Source of the DNA: Parcubacteria group bacterium
GTDB taxonomy: Bacteria > Patescibacteriota > Minisyncoccia > Minisyncoccales > JAGUVE01
Length of the DNA stretch: 6,442 nucleotides
Direction: 5' to 3'
Assembly (NCBI GenBank): GCA_020063075.1
Contig: JAGUVE010000083.1
Location: 1 to 6,442, forward strand
The notes under the pieces are model-generated. The model was not told the DNA's origin. It worked only from the letters and a program-made list of their open reading frames with translations, and did not search any database. The position numbers and the translations under genes are program-made. Of this stretch, positions 1-4,642 are shown in pieces. How positions within the stretch are numbered: the stretch's first letter is position 1; each line of letters opens with the position of its first letter.

Positions 1-1
1 A

Positions 2-1333
2 GAATTGGATCGCATTGCCAAGATGTTGGTCAGAAGAGATTTTGAATTAATGACAGAGAGGGAAAAATTAGAGGAGTCAAAGAAAATTCTGGAAATAAAA
101 GTTGAGGCCAGAACCGTGGAATTGAAGGAGTTAGCTGAGGGGCTTGAAGAAACAGTTAAAAAAAGGATAAAGGACCTGGAGAAAAAAACTGCTGAACTTG
201 AGGAGTCAAAAAGAGCTTTATTAAACATCTTGGAGGACGTTGAGGAAGCAAGGATTGACGCAGAAGAAGAAAGAAATAAAACCTTTTCCGTTATTAATAA
301 TTTGGCCGATGGATTGTTGGTTTTTGATACCGAGGAAAAACTTACCTTAATTAATCTTCAGGCGCAGGATTTTTTTAAATTGGGCGCCGGAGAAACAACG
401 GGTAAGTCAATTTTAGAACTGTCTGAACTTCCCGCTTTTAAACCGCTGTCGAATATTTGGGGGGGGAAAGCCCAAAAAATTTTCAGGAAAGAAACATCTT
501 TAAGCGAAAACTTGATTTTGGAGGTCTCAACCCTGCCGATAATGAGCGGCGAGAAAAATTTTGGCAATCTGGTTATTCTCCATGACATTACGCGGGAAAA
601 AACAGTTGAAAGAATGAAAACAGAGTTTGTTTCCCTTGCCGCCCACCAGTTAAGAACGCCCTTGTCGGCCATCAAATGGACGTTGAAAATGCTTCTGGAG
701 GGGGATTTAGGCCCCATAACCGAAGAGCAAAGAAATTTTATTGAAAAAACATACCAGAGCAACGAAAAAATTATTGAATTAATTAACGACCTTTTAAATG
801 TAGCCAGAATTGAAGAAGGAAGGTATATTTATAAACCCCTTCCCGGCAGCCTTGAAGACATCATCCAGTCCCTGATAAACCCTTATAAGGAAGAAGCTGA
901 AAGAAAAAAACTTCGCTTTGAGTTTAAAAAACCGACAAAGGAAACGCCGAGAGTTATGCTTGATGTGGAAAAGATTGGAATAGCTATTGAAAACCTTATA
1001 GACAATGCGATAAATTATACTAAGCCCGGCGGACAGGTGACGATTTCCTTAAATTATGATAAAAAGAAAATAAAGTTTTCTATTCAGGATACCGGAATAG
1101 GAATTCCCAAGGAGCAACAAAAAAGGGTTTTTTCAAAATTTTTCAGGGGAGCTAACGCAATCAGGGCAGAAACCGAAGGAACGGGACTGGGACTTTTTAT
1201 ATCTAAAAACATAATTGAAGCCCACGGCGGCGAAATCTGGTTTGAATCGGGAGAAAATAAAGGAACCGCATTTTATTTTACTTTACCGGCCGGAGCGAAG
1301 GGAGAATTTGAGGATTTTCTAAAAAAACTTTAA
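2..1333 (+). CDS. Sensor histidine kinase, 5'-truncated by window edge (HAMP-like/coiled coil-PAS-HisKA-HATPase)
   Basis: This kinase autophosphorylates on a histidine and passes the phosphate to a response regulator. The frame is open to the window edge, so the TTG at 5 is not a credible start and any membrane or sensor part lies upstream. Numbering from that TTG codon: residues 1-15 look like the end of a HAMP-type segment, and about 15-95 is a Lys/Glu-rich coiled coil. About 91-197 is a PAS domain (NNLADGLLVF... to VILHDITREK). HisKA has H-box LAAHQLRTPL with phospho-acceptor His214 (codon 644-646). The HATPase domain has N-box ENLIDNAINYT (329-339), G1 DTGIGIP (362-368) and G2 GTGLGLFIS (392-400). 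All catalytic boxes are intact, and the protein ends normally about 12 residues after the last HATPase strand. Two receiver-only regulators follow after 260 bases and are the natural partners, though that pairing is inferred. Its ligand cannot be told from this part. Confidence 0.93.
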   Translation, partial: ELDRIAKMLVRRDFELMTEREKLEESKKILEIKVEARTVELKELAEGLEETVKKRIKDLEKKTAELEESKRALLNILEDVEEARIDAEEERNKTFSVINNLADGLLVFDTEEKLTLINLQAQDFFKLGAGETTGKSILELSELPAFKPLSNIWGGKAQKIFRKETSLSENLILEVSTLPIMSGEKNFGNLVILHDITREKTVERMKTEFVSLAAHQLRTPLSAIKWTLKMLLEGDLGPITEEQRNFIEKTYQSNEKIIELINDLLNVARIEEGRYIYKPLPGSLEDIIQSLINPYKEEAERKKLRFEFKKPTKETPRVMLDVEKIGIAIENLIDNAINYTKPGGQVTISLNYDKKKIKFSIQDTGIGIPKEQQKRVFSKFFRGANAIRAETEGTGLGLFISKNIIEAHGGEIWFESGENKGTAFYFTLPAGAKGEFEDFLKKL

Positions 1334-1407
1334 TTGCACCGCCTTCCTTTGCTCTTTACACGCTTTCTGAATAATAGTAAAATATATTAAAAATCAAAAT
1401 TCGGGGC

Positions 1408-1440
1408 TTGCAGAACTTTTAAAAGAGTTTAAAATATAAT
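1408..1440 (+). promoter_or_regulatory. Candidate sigma70-type promoter for the response-regulator operon
   Basis: TTGCAG at 1408-1413 is followed after 16 bases by TAAAAT (1430-1435), which runs into TATAAT (1435-1440). Either hexamer could be the -10, but only the first gives a usual spacer. Initiation near 1442-1447 would give a leader of about 150 nt before the ATG at 1594, carrying the 68-base repeat and two hairpins. The other candidate promoter in the window (4602-4628) also pairs TTGCA(A) with TAAAAT. This is a pattern match in AT-rich DNA only. Confidence 0.4.
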
Positions 1441-1459
1441 AAGCGTTCTATTAAAATAT

Positions 1460-1527
1460 CCCCCATCGGAGAGGGGTCGGGGGAACTTGTCAGTTCTCCC
1501 GTGAAGGAAAACAGCGAGCGAAGCGAG
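1460..1527 (+). repeat. 68-base direct repeat, copy 1 (in leader of first response regulator)
   Basis: It matches 1969-2036 at 67 of 68 positions; the only difference is C1463 versus T1972. It contains two potential hairpins. One is a CCC(T)C/GAGGG stem around loop ATCGGA, which is perfect in copy 2 and has one mismatch in this copy. The other is a 9-bp stem GGGGGAACT/AGTTCTCCC with one G-U pair and a TGTC loop (1479-1500). The 3' end is the motif AGCGAGCGAAGCGAG (1513-1527). No U-tract follows the second stem, so it is not an ordinary intrinsic terminator. Strand is given relative to the downstream gene. Confidence 0.9.
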
Positions 1528-1529
1528 TG

Positions 1530-1570
1530 TTAGAAACCGAGGGTTTCTAAAGAGCCTGCTTTCAGCAGGC
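1530..1570 (+). repeat. Paired stem-loop module A
   Basis: Two perfect hairpins lie three bases apart. The first is TTAGAAACC-GAG-GGTTTCTAA (1530-1550, 9-bp stem, 3-base loop). The second is GCCTGCT-TTC-AGCAGGC (1554-1570, 7-bp stem, 3-base loop). The same two-hairpin plan, with different but still self-complementary stems, occurs at 5746-5791. It sits between repeat copy 1 and the first response-regulator gene and is absent from the matching place before the second regulator. Its function is unknown; it may be an RNA leader element or a dispersed palindromic unit. Confidence 0.8.
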
Positions 1571-1593
1571 GAATAAGTTGACTTACCACTACT

Positions 1594-1965
1594 ATGGCAA
1601 AAAAAATTTTATTAGTTGAGGACGAGGAAATAATGATTGACCTTCTCCAAAGAAAGCTAACGAAAGAGGGCTACGAAATTTCTGTAGCCAGAAACGGAGA
1701 AGAAGGATTGCAGGCGATGAAGGAAAAAAAACCCGACTTAGTTTTATTGGATATCATTATGCCCAAAATGGGAGGACTTGAGGTGCTGGAGGAAATGCAA
1801 AAAGACAGAGAACTAAATAGGATTCCGGTAATAGTTATTTCAAATTCCGGCCAGCCCGTGGAACTGGATAGGGCTCAAAAATTTGGCGCCAGGGATTGGC
1901 TTATTAAAACCCAATTTGACCCGCAAGAAGTAGTTGATAAGGTGATAAAGCAAATCGGCAAATAA
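1594..1965 (+). CDS. Receiver-only response regulator (CheY-like), first of a tandem pair
   Basis: A single 123-residue REC domain with no output domain, so it probably acts by protein contact or as a phosphorelay intermediate in the cytoplasm. The acidic pocket is E9-D10-E11 in KILLVEDEE, the phospho-acceptor is D53 in LVLLDIIMP, the switch residue is S83 in VISNSG, and the conserved lysine is K105 in LIKTQF. All are present, so it should be phosphorylatable. The start ATG is preceded by TACCACTACT with no Shine-Dalgarno sequence. It lies 260 bases after a histidine kinase and 94 bases before a paralogue that is about 57 of 120 residues identical in an ungapped alignment counted by eye. The long leader with a repeat and hairpins (1460-1570) may control its expression. 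The target is unknown. Confidence 0.9.
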   Translation: MAKKILLVEDEEIMIDLLQRKLTKEGYEISVARNGEEGLQAMKEKKPDLVLLDIIMPKMGGLEVLEEMQKDRELNRIPVIVISNSGQPVELDRAQKFGARDWLIKTQFDPQEVVDKVIKQIGK

Positions 1966-1968
1966 ATA

Positions 1969-2036
1969 CCCTCATCGGAGAGGGGTCGGGGGAACTTGTC
2001 AGTTCTCCCGTGAAGGAAAACAGCGAGCGAAGCGAG
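1969..2036 (+). repeat. 68-base direct repeat, copy 2 (between the two response regulators)
   Basis: It begins three bases after the stop of the first regulator and ends 23 bases before the ATG of the second. It differs from copy 1 at one base. T1972 pairs with A1981, so the small stem CCCTC/GAGGG around ATCGGA is perfect here, which suggests this copy has the undamaged form. The larger hairpin GGGGGAACT-TGTC-AGTTCTCCC lies at 1988-2009 and the AGCGAGCGAAGCGAG motif at 2022-2036. No good promoter is seen in this gap, so the repeat probably lies within a shared transcript. Confidence 0.9.
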
Positions 2037-2059
2037 CGACCTAATTTTGTAATACCACT

Positions 2060-2428
2060 ATGGCAAAAAATATTCTCATAATTGAAGACGATAAGTTTTT
2101 AAGAGAACTAATTGCTCAAAAACTCATCAAAGAGGGCTACGAAGTTTCGGAAGCAGTTGACGGAGAGGAGGGGATTAAAAAAGTAAAAGATGAAAAACCA
2201 ACTTTGGTTTTGCTCGACCTAATTTTGCCGGGCATAGACGGCTTTGAAGTCCTTGGTAAAATTAAGGAAGATCCCGGCTTGTCTCCGATTCCGGTGATTA
2301 TTCTTTCCAACCTTGGGCAAAAAGAAGACGTTGAAAAGGGATTAAAGCTGGGGGCGGTTGATTATTTGATTAAAGCCCATTTTACCCCCGGGGAGATTAT
2401 TGATAAAATAAAAAACGTCTTGAAATAA
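2060..2428 (+). CDS. Receiver-only response regulator (CheY-like), second of a tandem pair
   Basis: A 122-residue stand-alone REC domain. The acidic pocket is E9-D10-D11 (ILIIEDD), the phospho-acceptor D53 (LVLLDLILP), the switch residue S83 (ILSNLG) and the lysine K105 (YLIKAHF), all at the same positions as in the upstream paralogue, so the two align without gaps through the domain. It is about 48% identical to that paralogue, so the duplication is not recent. The gene starts 23 bases after a near-perfect copy of the 68-base repeat and shares TACCACT just before ATGGCAAAAA. There is no Shine-Dalgarno site. Its stop is two bases from the ATG of fpg, so it probably heads or joins the fpg-holA operon. 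The output partner is unknown. Confidence 0.9.
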   Translation: MAKNILIIEDDKFLRELIAQKLIKEGYEVSEAVDGEEGIKKVKDEKPTLVLLDLILPGIDGFEVLGKIKEDPGLSPIPVIILSNLGQKEDVEKGLKLGAVDYLIKAHFTPGEIIDKIKNVLK

Positions 2429-2430
2429 CT

Positions 2431-3306
2431 ATGCCGGAGTTGCCGGAAGTGGAAACCACTATTCGCGATTTAAGAAAAAAGGTCCTGGGAAGGACCTTTC
2501 TTAATGTCTGGACAGATTTTAGAAAGGCAATTAAGAAACCAAAGAGCTTCGAGAGGTTTAAAAAAGAAATCAAGGGCAAAAAAATACGGAGAATTTGGCG
2601 AAGAGGGAAAAACATCATTTTTGATTTATCCCACAACCGCTCCTTGCTGATTCATCAAAAATTAACGGGACATCTATTATACGGAAAGTGGGAATTTAAA
2701 AATGGCGAATGGAAATTAAAAACTCCCGGTCCCCTCGGAGACCCGATGAACAGATTTTTGCATTTGATCTTTTGGCTGGACAATGATGAAATGATGGTTT
2801 TGTCCGATTTAAGAAAATTTGCTAAAGCCGAGTTATGGGTGACCAAAGAACTAAAAGAATCAGAATTATTCAAAAATTTAGGCCCCGAACCATTGGAAAA
2901 AGATTTTACTTTTGAAAGATTTAGAGAGGTATTATTGAAAAAGAAAGGAAAAATTAAACAAATTTTGATGGACCAGGATATTATTGCCGGCATTGGAAAT
3001 ATTTATTCTGATGAAATTTTGTGGCAGGCAAAAATTCATCCTTAAAAAAAAATCGGAAGATTAGGCAATAAAGAATTAAAAAGAACGTACGGAGCAATGA
3101 GGAAAATTTTGCAAAAATCCATTGACTTTGGAGGCGAGAGCATTTCTGATTACCGAAAACCTTCGGGAGAAAAAGGCGGGTTTGATGTTTTGAGAAAAGC
3201 TTACCGAAGAGAAGGAGAAAAATGCGCCCGTTGCGGAACGGTTATTGAAAGATTAAAAATTGGCGGCAGAAGCGCTCATTATTGTCCCCGATGTCAAAAA
3301 TTATGA
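2431..3306 (+). pseudogene. mutM: Formamidopyrimidine-DNA glycosylase (Fpg/MutM), interrupted by an in-frame TAA
   Basis: Fpg excises oxidised purines such as 8-oxoguanine and nicks the abasic site. The frame runs 291 codons, near the family's usual length, but codon 205 (3043-3045) is TAA. Before it are the N-terminal MPELPEVE with catalytic Pro2 and Glu3, Lys60 in RRGKNIIFDL, HQKLTGHL, DLRKF, and the first half of the H2TH motif ending IAGIGNIYSDEILWQAKIHP. After it, in the same frame, come GESISDYR and a zinc finger with C265-x2-C268-x16-C285-x2-C288. Both halves look under normal constraint, so the stop is recent, a sequence error, or read through. A leucine codon TTA changed to TAA by one T-to-A substitution would explain it. 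The 204-residue product would lack the zinc finger and be expected to bind DNA poorly or not at all. It starts two bases after the regulator and overlaps holA at its end. Confidence 0.88.
3097..3306 (+). CDS. Residual downstream ORF of fpg: zinc-finger end, possible reinitiation
   Basis: This is the part of the interrupted fpg that could be translated alone from an ATG 51 bases after the TAA, giving 69 residues with ISDYR and the four-cysteine finger (CARC...CPRC). A GGAG lies only two bases before the ATG, too close for a good ribosome site. On its own it lacks the catalytic domain and would have no glycosylase activity. If ribosomes do restart here, they would deliver coupling to holA through the ATGA overlap at 3303-3306. 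It is probably not an independent gene. Confidence 0.3.
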   Translation: MRKILQKSIDFGGESISDYRKPSGEKGGFDVLRKAYRREGEKCARCGTVIERLKIGGRSAHYCPRCQKL

Positions 3307-4238
3307 TTATTTTTATTTATGGCCCGGATACATACAGGTCTCGGCAGAAATTAAATGAGATAATTGAGCATTATAAAAAAACCAACAAAAGCGGATTGAA
3401 CTTGAGGTATTTAAATTTAAAAGAGAAAAATTTTCAGGATTTCAAAAATGAGTTTTTGCCGATCCCAATGTTTGAAGAAAAAAAACTGCTCATTCTGGAA
3501 GAGGTATTTCCAAATAAAGATTTTAAAGAGAAATTTATTAAAAACCATAAAATATTTTTTGATTTAAATAATGTTATTTTATTTTATGAGGGAGGAGAAG
3601 TTTCAAAAAAAGACCCCTTCTTCGTTTTTTTAGAAAAAGAGGCAAAATCCCAAAGATTTGATTTTTTGGAGGGCCAAAAATTGAAAAACTGGGTAAAGGG
3701 AGAATTTAAAAACTGGGGAGGAAGAATTGAAGAGGGCGCCCTAGAGGAGTTGATTGACTTTGTCGGAAGCGACACCTGGCAAATGTCAAATGAAATTAAG
3801 AAGTTGATTGATTATAAAAAAGGAGAGGTAATTTCAGAAAAAGACGTTGAAATTTTAGTTAAATCAAAAATTGAAACGGATATTTTCAAAACCATTGATG
3901 CCCTGGCTTCAAAAAATAAAAAAGAAGCATTAAAATTAATTCACCGGCATTTAGAAAAAGGCGATAATCCCTCATATCTTCTTTCAATGGTTAATTTTCA
4001 ATTCAGGAATTTACTAATCGTCAAATCGCTCAGCCAGAAATACCCGTCTTATTATGCGATTTTAAAAGCAAGCCAGCTTCACCCCTTTGTTGTAAAAAAG
4101 GCCCTTTATCAGGCCAAGAAGTTTGAACTCGCGGAACTAAAAAAAACCTATCAAAGGTTTTTTGAGGCGGATTTGGCGATTAAAACCGGCAAAATAGATC
4201 CGGAAACCGCGCTGGATTTGCTGATTGCGGAAATTTAA
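3303..4238 (+). CDS. holA: DNA polymerase III delta subunit (clamp-loader wrench)
   Basis: Delta opens the beta sliding clamp within the clamp-loader complex during chromosome replication. The 311-residue product fits the family. The N-terminus MIIFIYGPDTYRSRQKL is the usual degenerate AAA+ nucleotide-site region of delta. The middle has DTWQMSNEIKKLIDY (157-171) and ETDIFKTIDALASKNKKEAL (191-210). The C-terminal collar domain has LHPFVVKKALYQAKKF (259-274) and ADLAIKTGKIDPETALDLL (289-307). The start at 3303 is preferred because its ATG overlaps the fpg TGA (ATGA), and the protein then begins at the conserved strand; ATG 3291 and TTG 3282 would add four or seven unconserved residues. No Shine-Dalgarno site is visible, so it may depend on coupling to fpg. 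Its TAA shares two bases with the convergent rpsT stop. Confidence 0.92.
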   Translation: MIIFIYGPDTYRSRQKLNEIIEHYKKTNKSGLNLRYLNLKEKNFQDFKNEFLPIPMFEEKKLLILEEVFPNKDFKEKFIKNHKIFFDLNNVILFYEGGEVSKKDPFFVFLEKEAKSQRFDFLEGQKLKNWVKGEFKNWGGRIEEGALEELIDFVGSDTWQMSNEIKKLIDYKKGEVISEKDVEILVKSKIETDIFKTIDALASKNKKEALKLIHRHLEKGDNPSYLLSMVNFQFRNLLIVKSLSQKYPSYYAILKASQLHPFVVKKALYQAKKFELAELKKTYQRFFEADLAIKTGKIDPETALDLLIAEI

Positions 4239-4504
4239 GTTTTGATTTTTAAGCTGAGTAATTTGGTTATTCTTGATTTTTTTCTGGCAGCGGTGTTTTT
4301 CTTGATGAGCCCGACTTTGGCAGCTTTGTCTAAAATTTTATAGACCTGGGGCAGGAGTTTTTTTGCCTCCTCAATTTTCTTTTGAGAAACCAAACCCTTC
4401 GCCTTCTTGATGAGGTTCTTCATTTTATTTTTAAAAGCAAGGTTTCTTATGCCCCTTTTTAAACCTTGACGAAGCGCTTTTTTGGCTGATTTGGTTATTG
4501 CCAC
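4235..4504 (-). CDS. rpsT: 30S ribosomal protein S20
   Basis: S20 is a primary 16S rRNA-binding protein of the small subunit. The 89-residue product begins MAITKSAKKALRQ and contains LDKAAKVGLIKKNTAARKKSRITKLL, the family signature; it is highly basic and helical as expected. The start is taken at GTG 4504-4502. It gives the normal S20 N-terminus and has GAGG (4512-4509) four bases upstream, one of the few Shine-Dalgarno-like sites in the window. The frame stays open for 29 more codons to an ATG at 4591, but that stretch is low-complexity (RNFAFFVLHFAF) and falls on the leader repeats. The 3' end overlaps the holA stop region head-on by four bases. A candidate promoter lies at 4580-4607. Confidence 0.95.
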   Translation of the reverse strand: MAITKSAKKALRQGLKRGIRNLAFKNKMKNLIKKAKGLVSQKKIEEAKKLLPQVYKILDKAAKVGLIKKNTAARKKSRITKLLSLKIKT

Positions 4505-4512
4505 ATTCCCTC

Positions 4513-4570
4513 GCTCCGCTCGGTCAAATGCAAAATGCAAAACGAAAAATGCAAAGTTACGAGCGGAAGC
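4513..4570 (-). promoter_or_regulatory. rpsT leader hairpin enclosing a heptamer repeat
   Basis: In the probable rpsT leader, 4515-4522 (TCCGCTCG) pairs with 4560-4567 (CGAGCGGA). Two more pairs form beyond a single bulge (4513-4514 with 4569-4570). On the mRNA the 3' arm of this stem ends directly next to the GAGG ribosome site. The 37-base loop holds four tandem 7-base units. The position suggests translational control, perhaps S20 autoregulation, but this is inference; no known r-protein leader is recognised. Confidence 0.4.
4528..4555. repeat. Tandem heptamer repeat (ATGCAAA)x4, third unit degenerate
   Basis: On the + strand, units at 4528, 4535 and 4549 read ATGCAAA and the unit at 4542 reads ACGAAAA, an exact 7-base period over 28 bases. 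It lies in the loop of the rpsT leader hairpin. Seven is not a multiple of three, and the translated stretch upstream of the S20 start is compositionally odd, supporting a non-coding reading. Confidence 0.8.
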
Positions 4571-4579
4571 TTTTATTTT

Positions 4580-4607
4580 AGAATACCACAAAAATATATT
4601 TTTGCAA
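4580..4607 (-). promoter_or_regulatory. Candidate promoter for rpsT
   Basis: Reading the minus strand, TTGCAA (4607-4602) is followed after 16 bases by TATTCT (4585-4580). The -10 matches the consensus at four of six positions. Initiation near 4573 would give a leader of about 70 nt containing the hairpin and heptamer repeat. TTGCAA is its own reverse complement, so the same hexamer could serve the promoter in the other direction. Confidence 0.35.
4589..4604. repeat. 16-bp perfect palindrome in the divergent promoter region
   Basis: CAAAAATATATTTTTG is fully self-complementary and has no spacer. It lies between the two divergent -10 candidates and overlaps the shared TTGCAA. It could be an operator, but AT-only palindromes arise easily in such DNA; only the outer C and G add specificity. 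Confidence 0.5.
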
Positions 4608-4628
4608 TACTGAAGTTTATGCTAAAAT
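4602..4628 (+). promoter_or_regulatory. Candidate extended -10 promoter for the 352-residue protein gene
   Basis: TTGCAA (4602-4607) and TAAAAT (4623-4628) are 15 bases apart, with TG one base before the -10 (4620-4621), an extended -10 form. Transcription would begin near 4635, only about eight bases before the ATG at 4643. The gene has no Shine-Dalgarno site, so a very short or absent leader fits. Confidence 0.45.
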
Positions 4629-4642
4629 AATAAAAAATCAAT

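Noticed and set aside
5..7. TTG at 5 as the start of the histidine kinase
   Set aside because: The frame continues open to the window edge, and the visible N-terminus begins inside a HAMP-like/coiled-coil region, so the real start is upstream.
358..762. Antisense open frame opposite the histidine kinase (also others at 2397-2636, 2655-2993, 3584-3775 and 5816-6010)
   Set aside because: They lie opposite well-supported genes, show Ser/Phe-rich antisense composition and no domain, and have no ribosome site.
1479..1500. Intrinsic terminator for the histidine kinase
   Set aside because: The hairpin is not followed by a T-run (GTGAAGG follows), and it recurs between the two regulators of what looks like one transcript.
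1334..1593. Small gene in the 260-base gap after the kinase
   Set aside because: I see no open frame with a plausible start or recognisable sequence; the stretch is explained by a candidate promoter, the repeat and hairpins.
1574..1593. TTGAC just before the first regulator as a -35 element
   Set aside because: The distance to the ATG leaves no room for a -10 and start site upstream of the gene.
1460..2036. CRISPR array
   Set aside because: There are only two repeat copies, 441 bases apart with a gene between them, and no regular spacers.
3043..3045. Alternative genetic code with TAA or TGA as sense
   Set aside because: TAA ends the kinase, both regulators, holA, rpsT and the 352-residue gene at expected lengths, and TGA ends uvrB and the fpg frame.
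3043..3054. Programmed frameshift or polymerase slippage on A9 as rescue of fpg
   Set aside because: The reading frame is the same on both sides of the TAA, and slipping within the A run does not remove the stop; a +1 shift before it reaches a new stop soon after.
3282..3302. Earlier holA starts (TTG 3282, ATG 3291)
   Set aside because: They add residues not expected in delta, whereas ATG 3303 gives an ATGA overlap with fpg and begins at the conserved strand.
4505..4591. N-terminal extension of S20 from ATG 4591
   Set aside because: It would add 29 low-complexity residues that coincide with the tandem heptamer repeat and hairpin; GTG 4504 gives the normal S20 N-terminus with GAGG in front.
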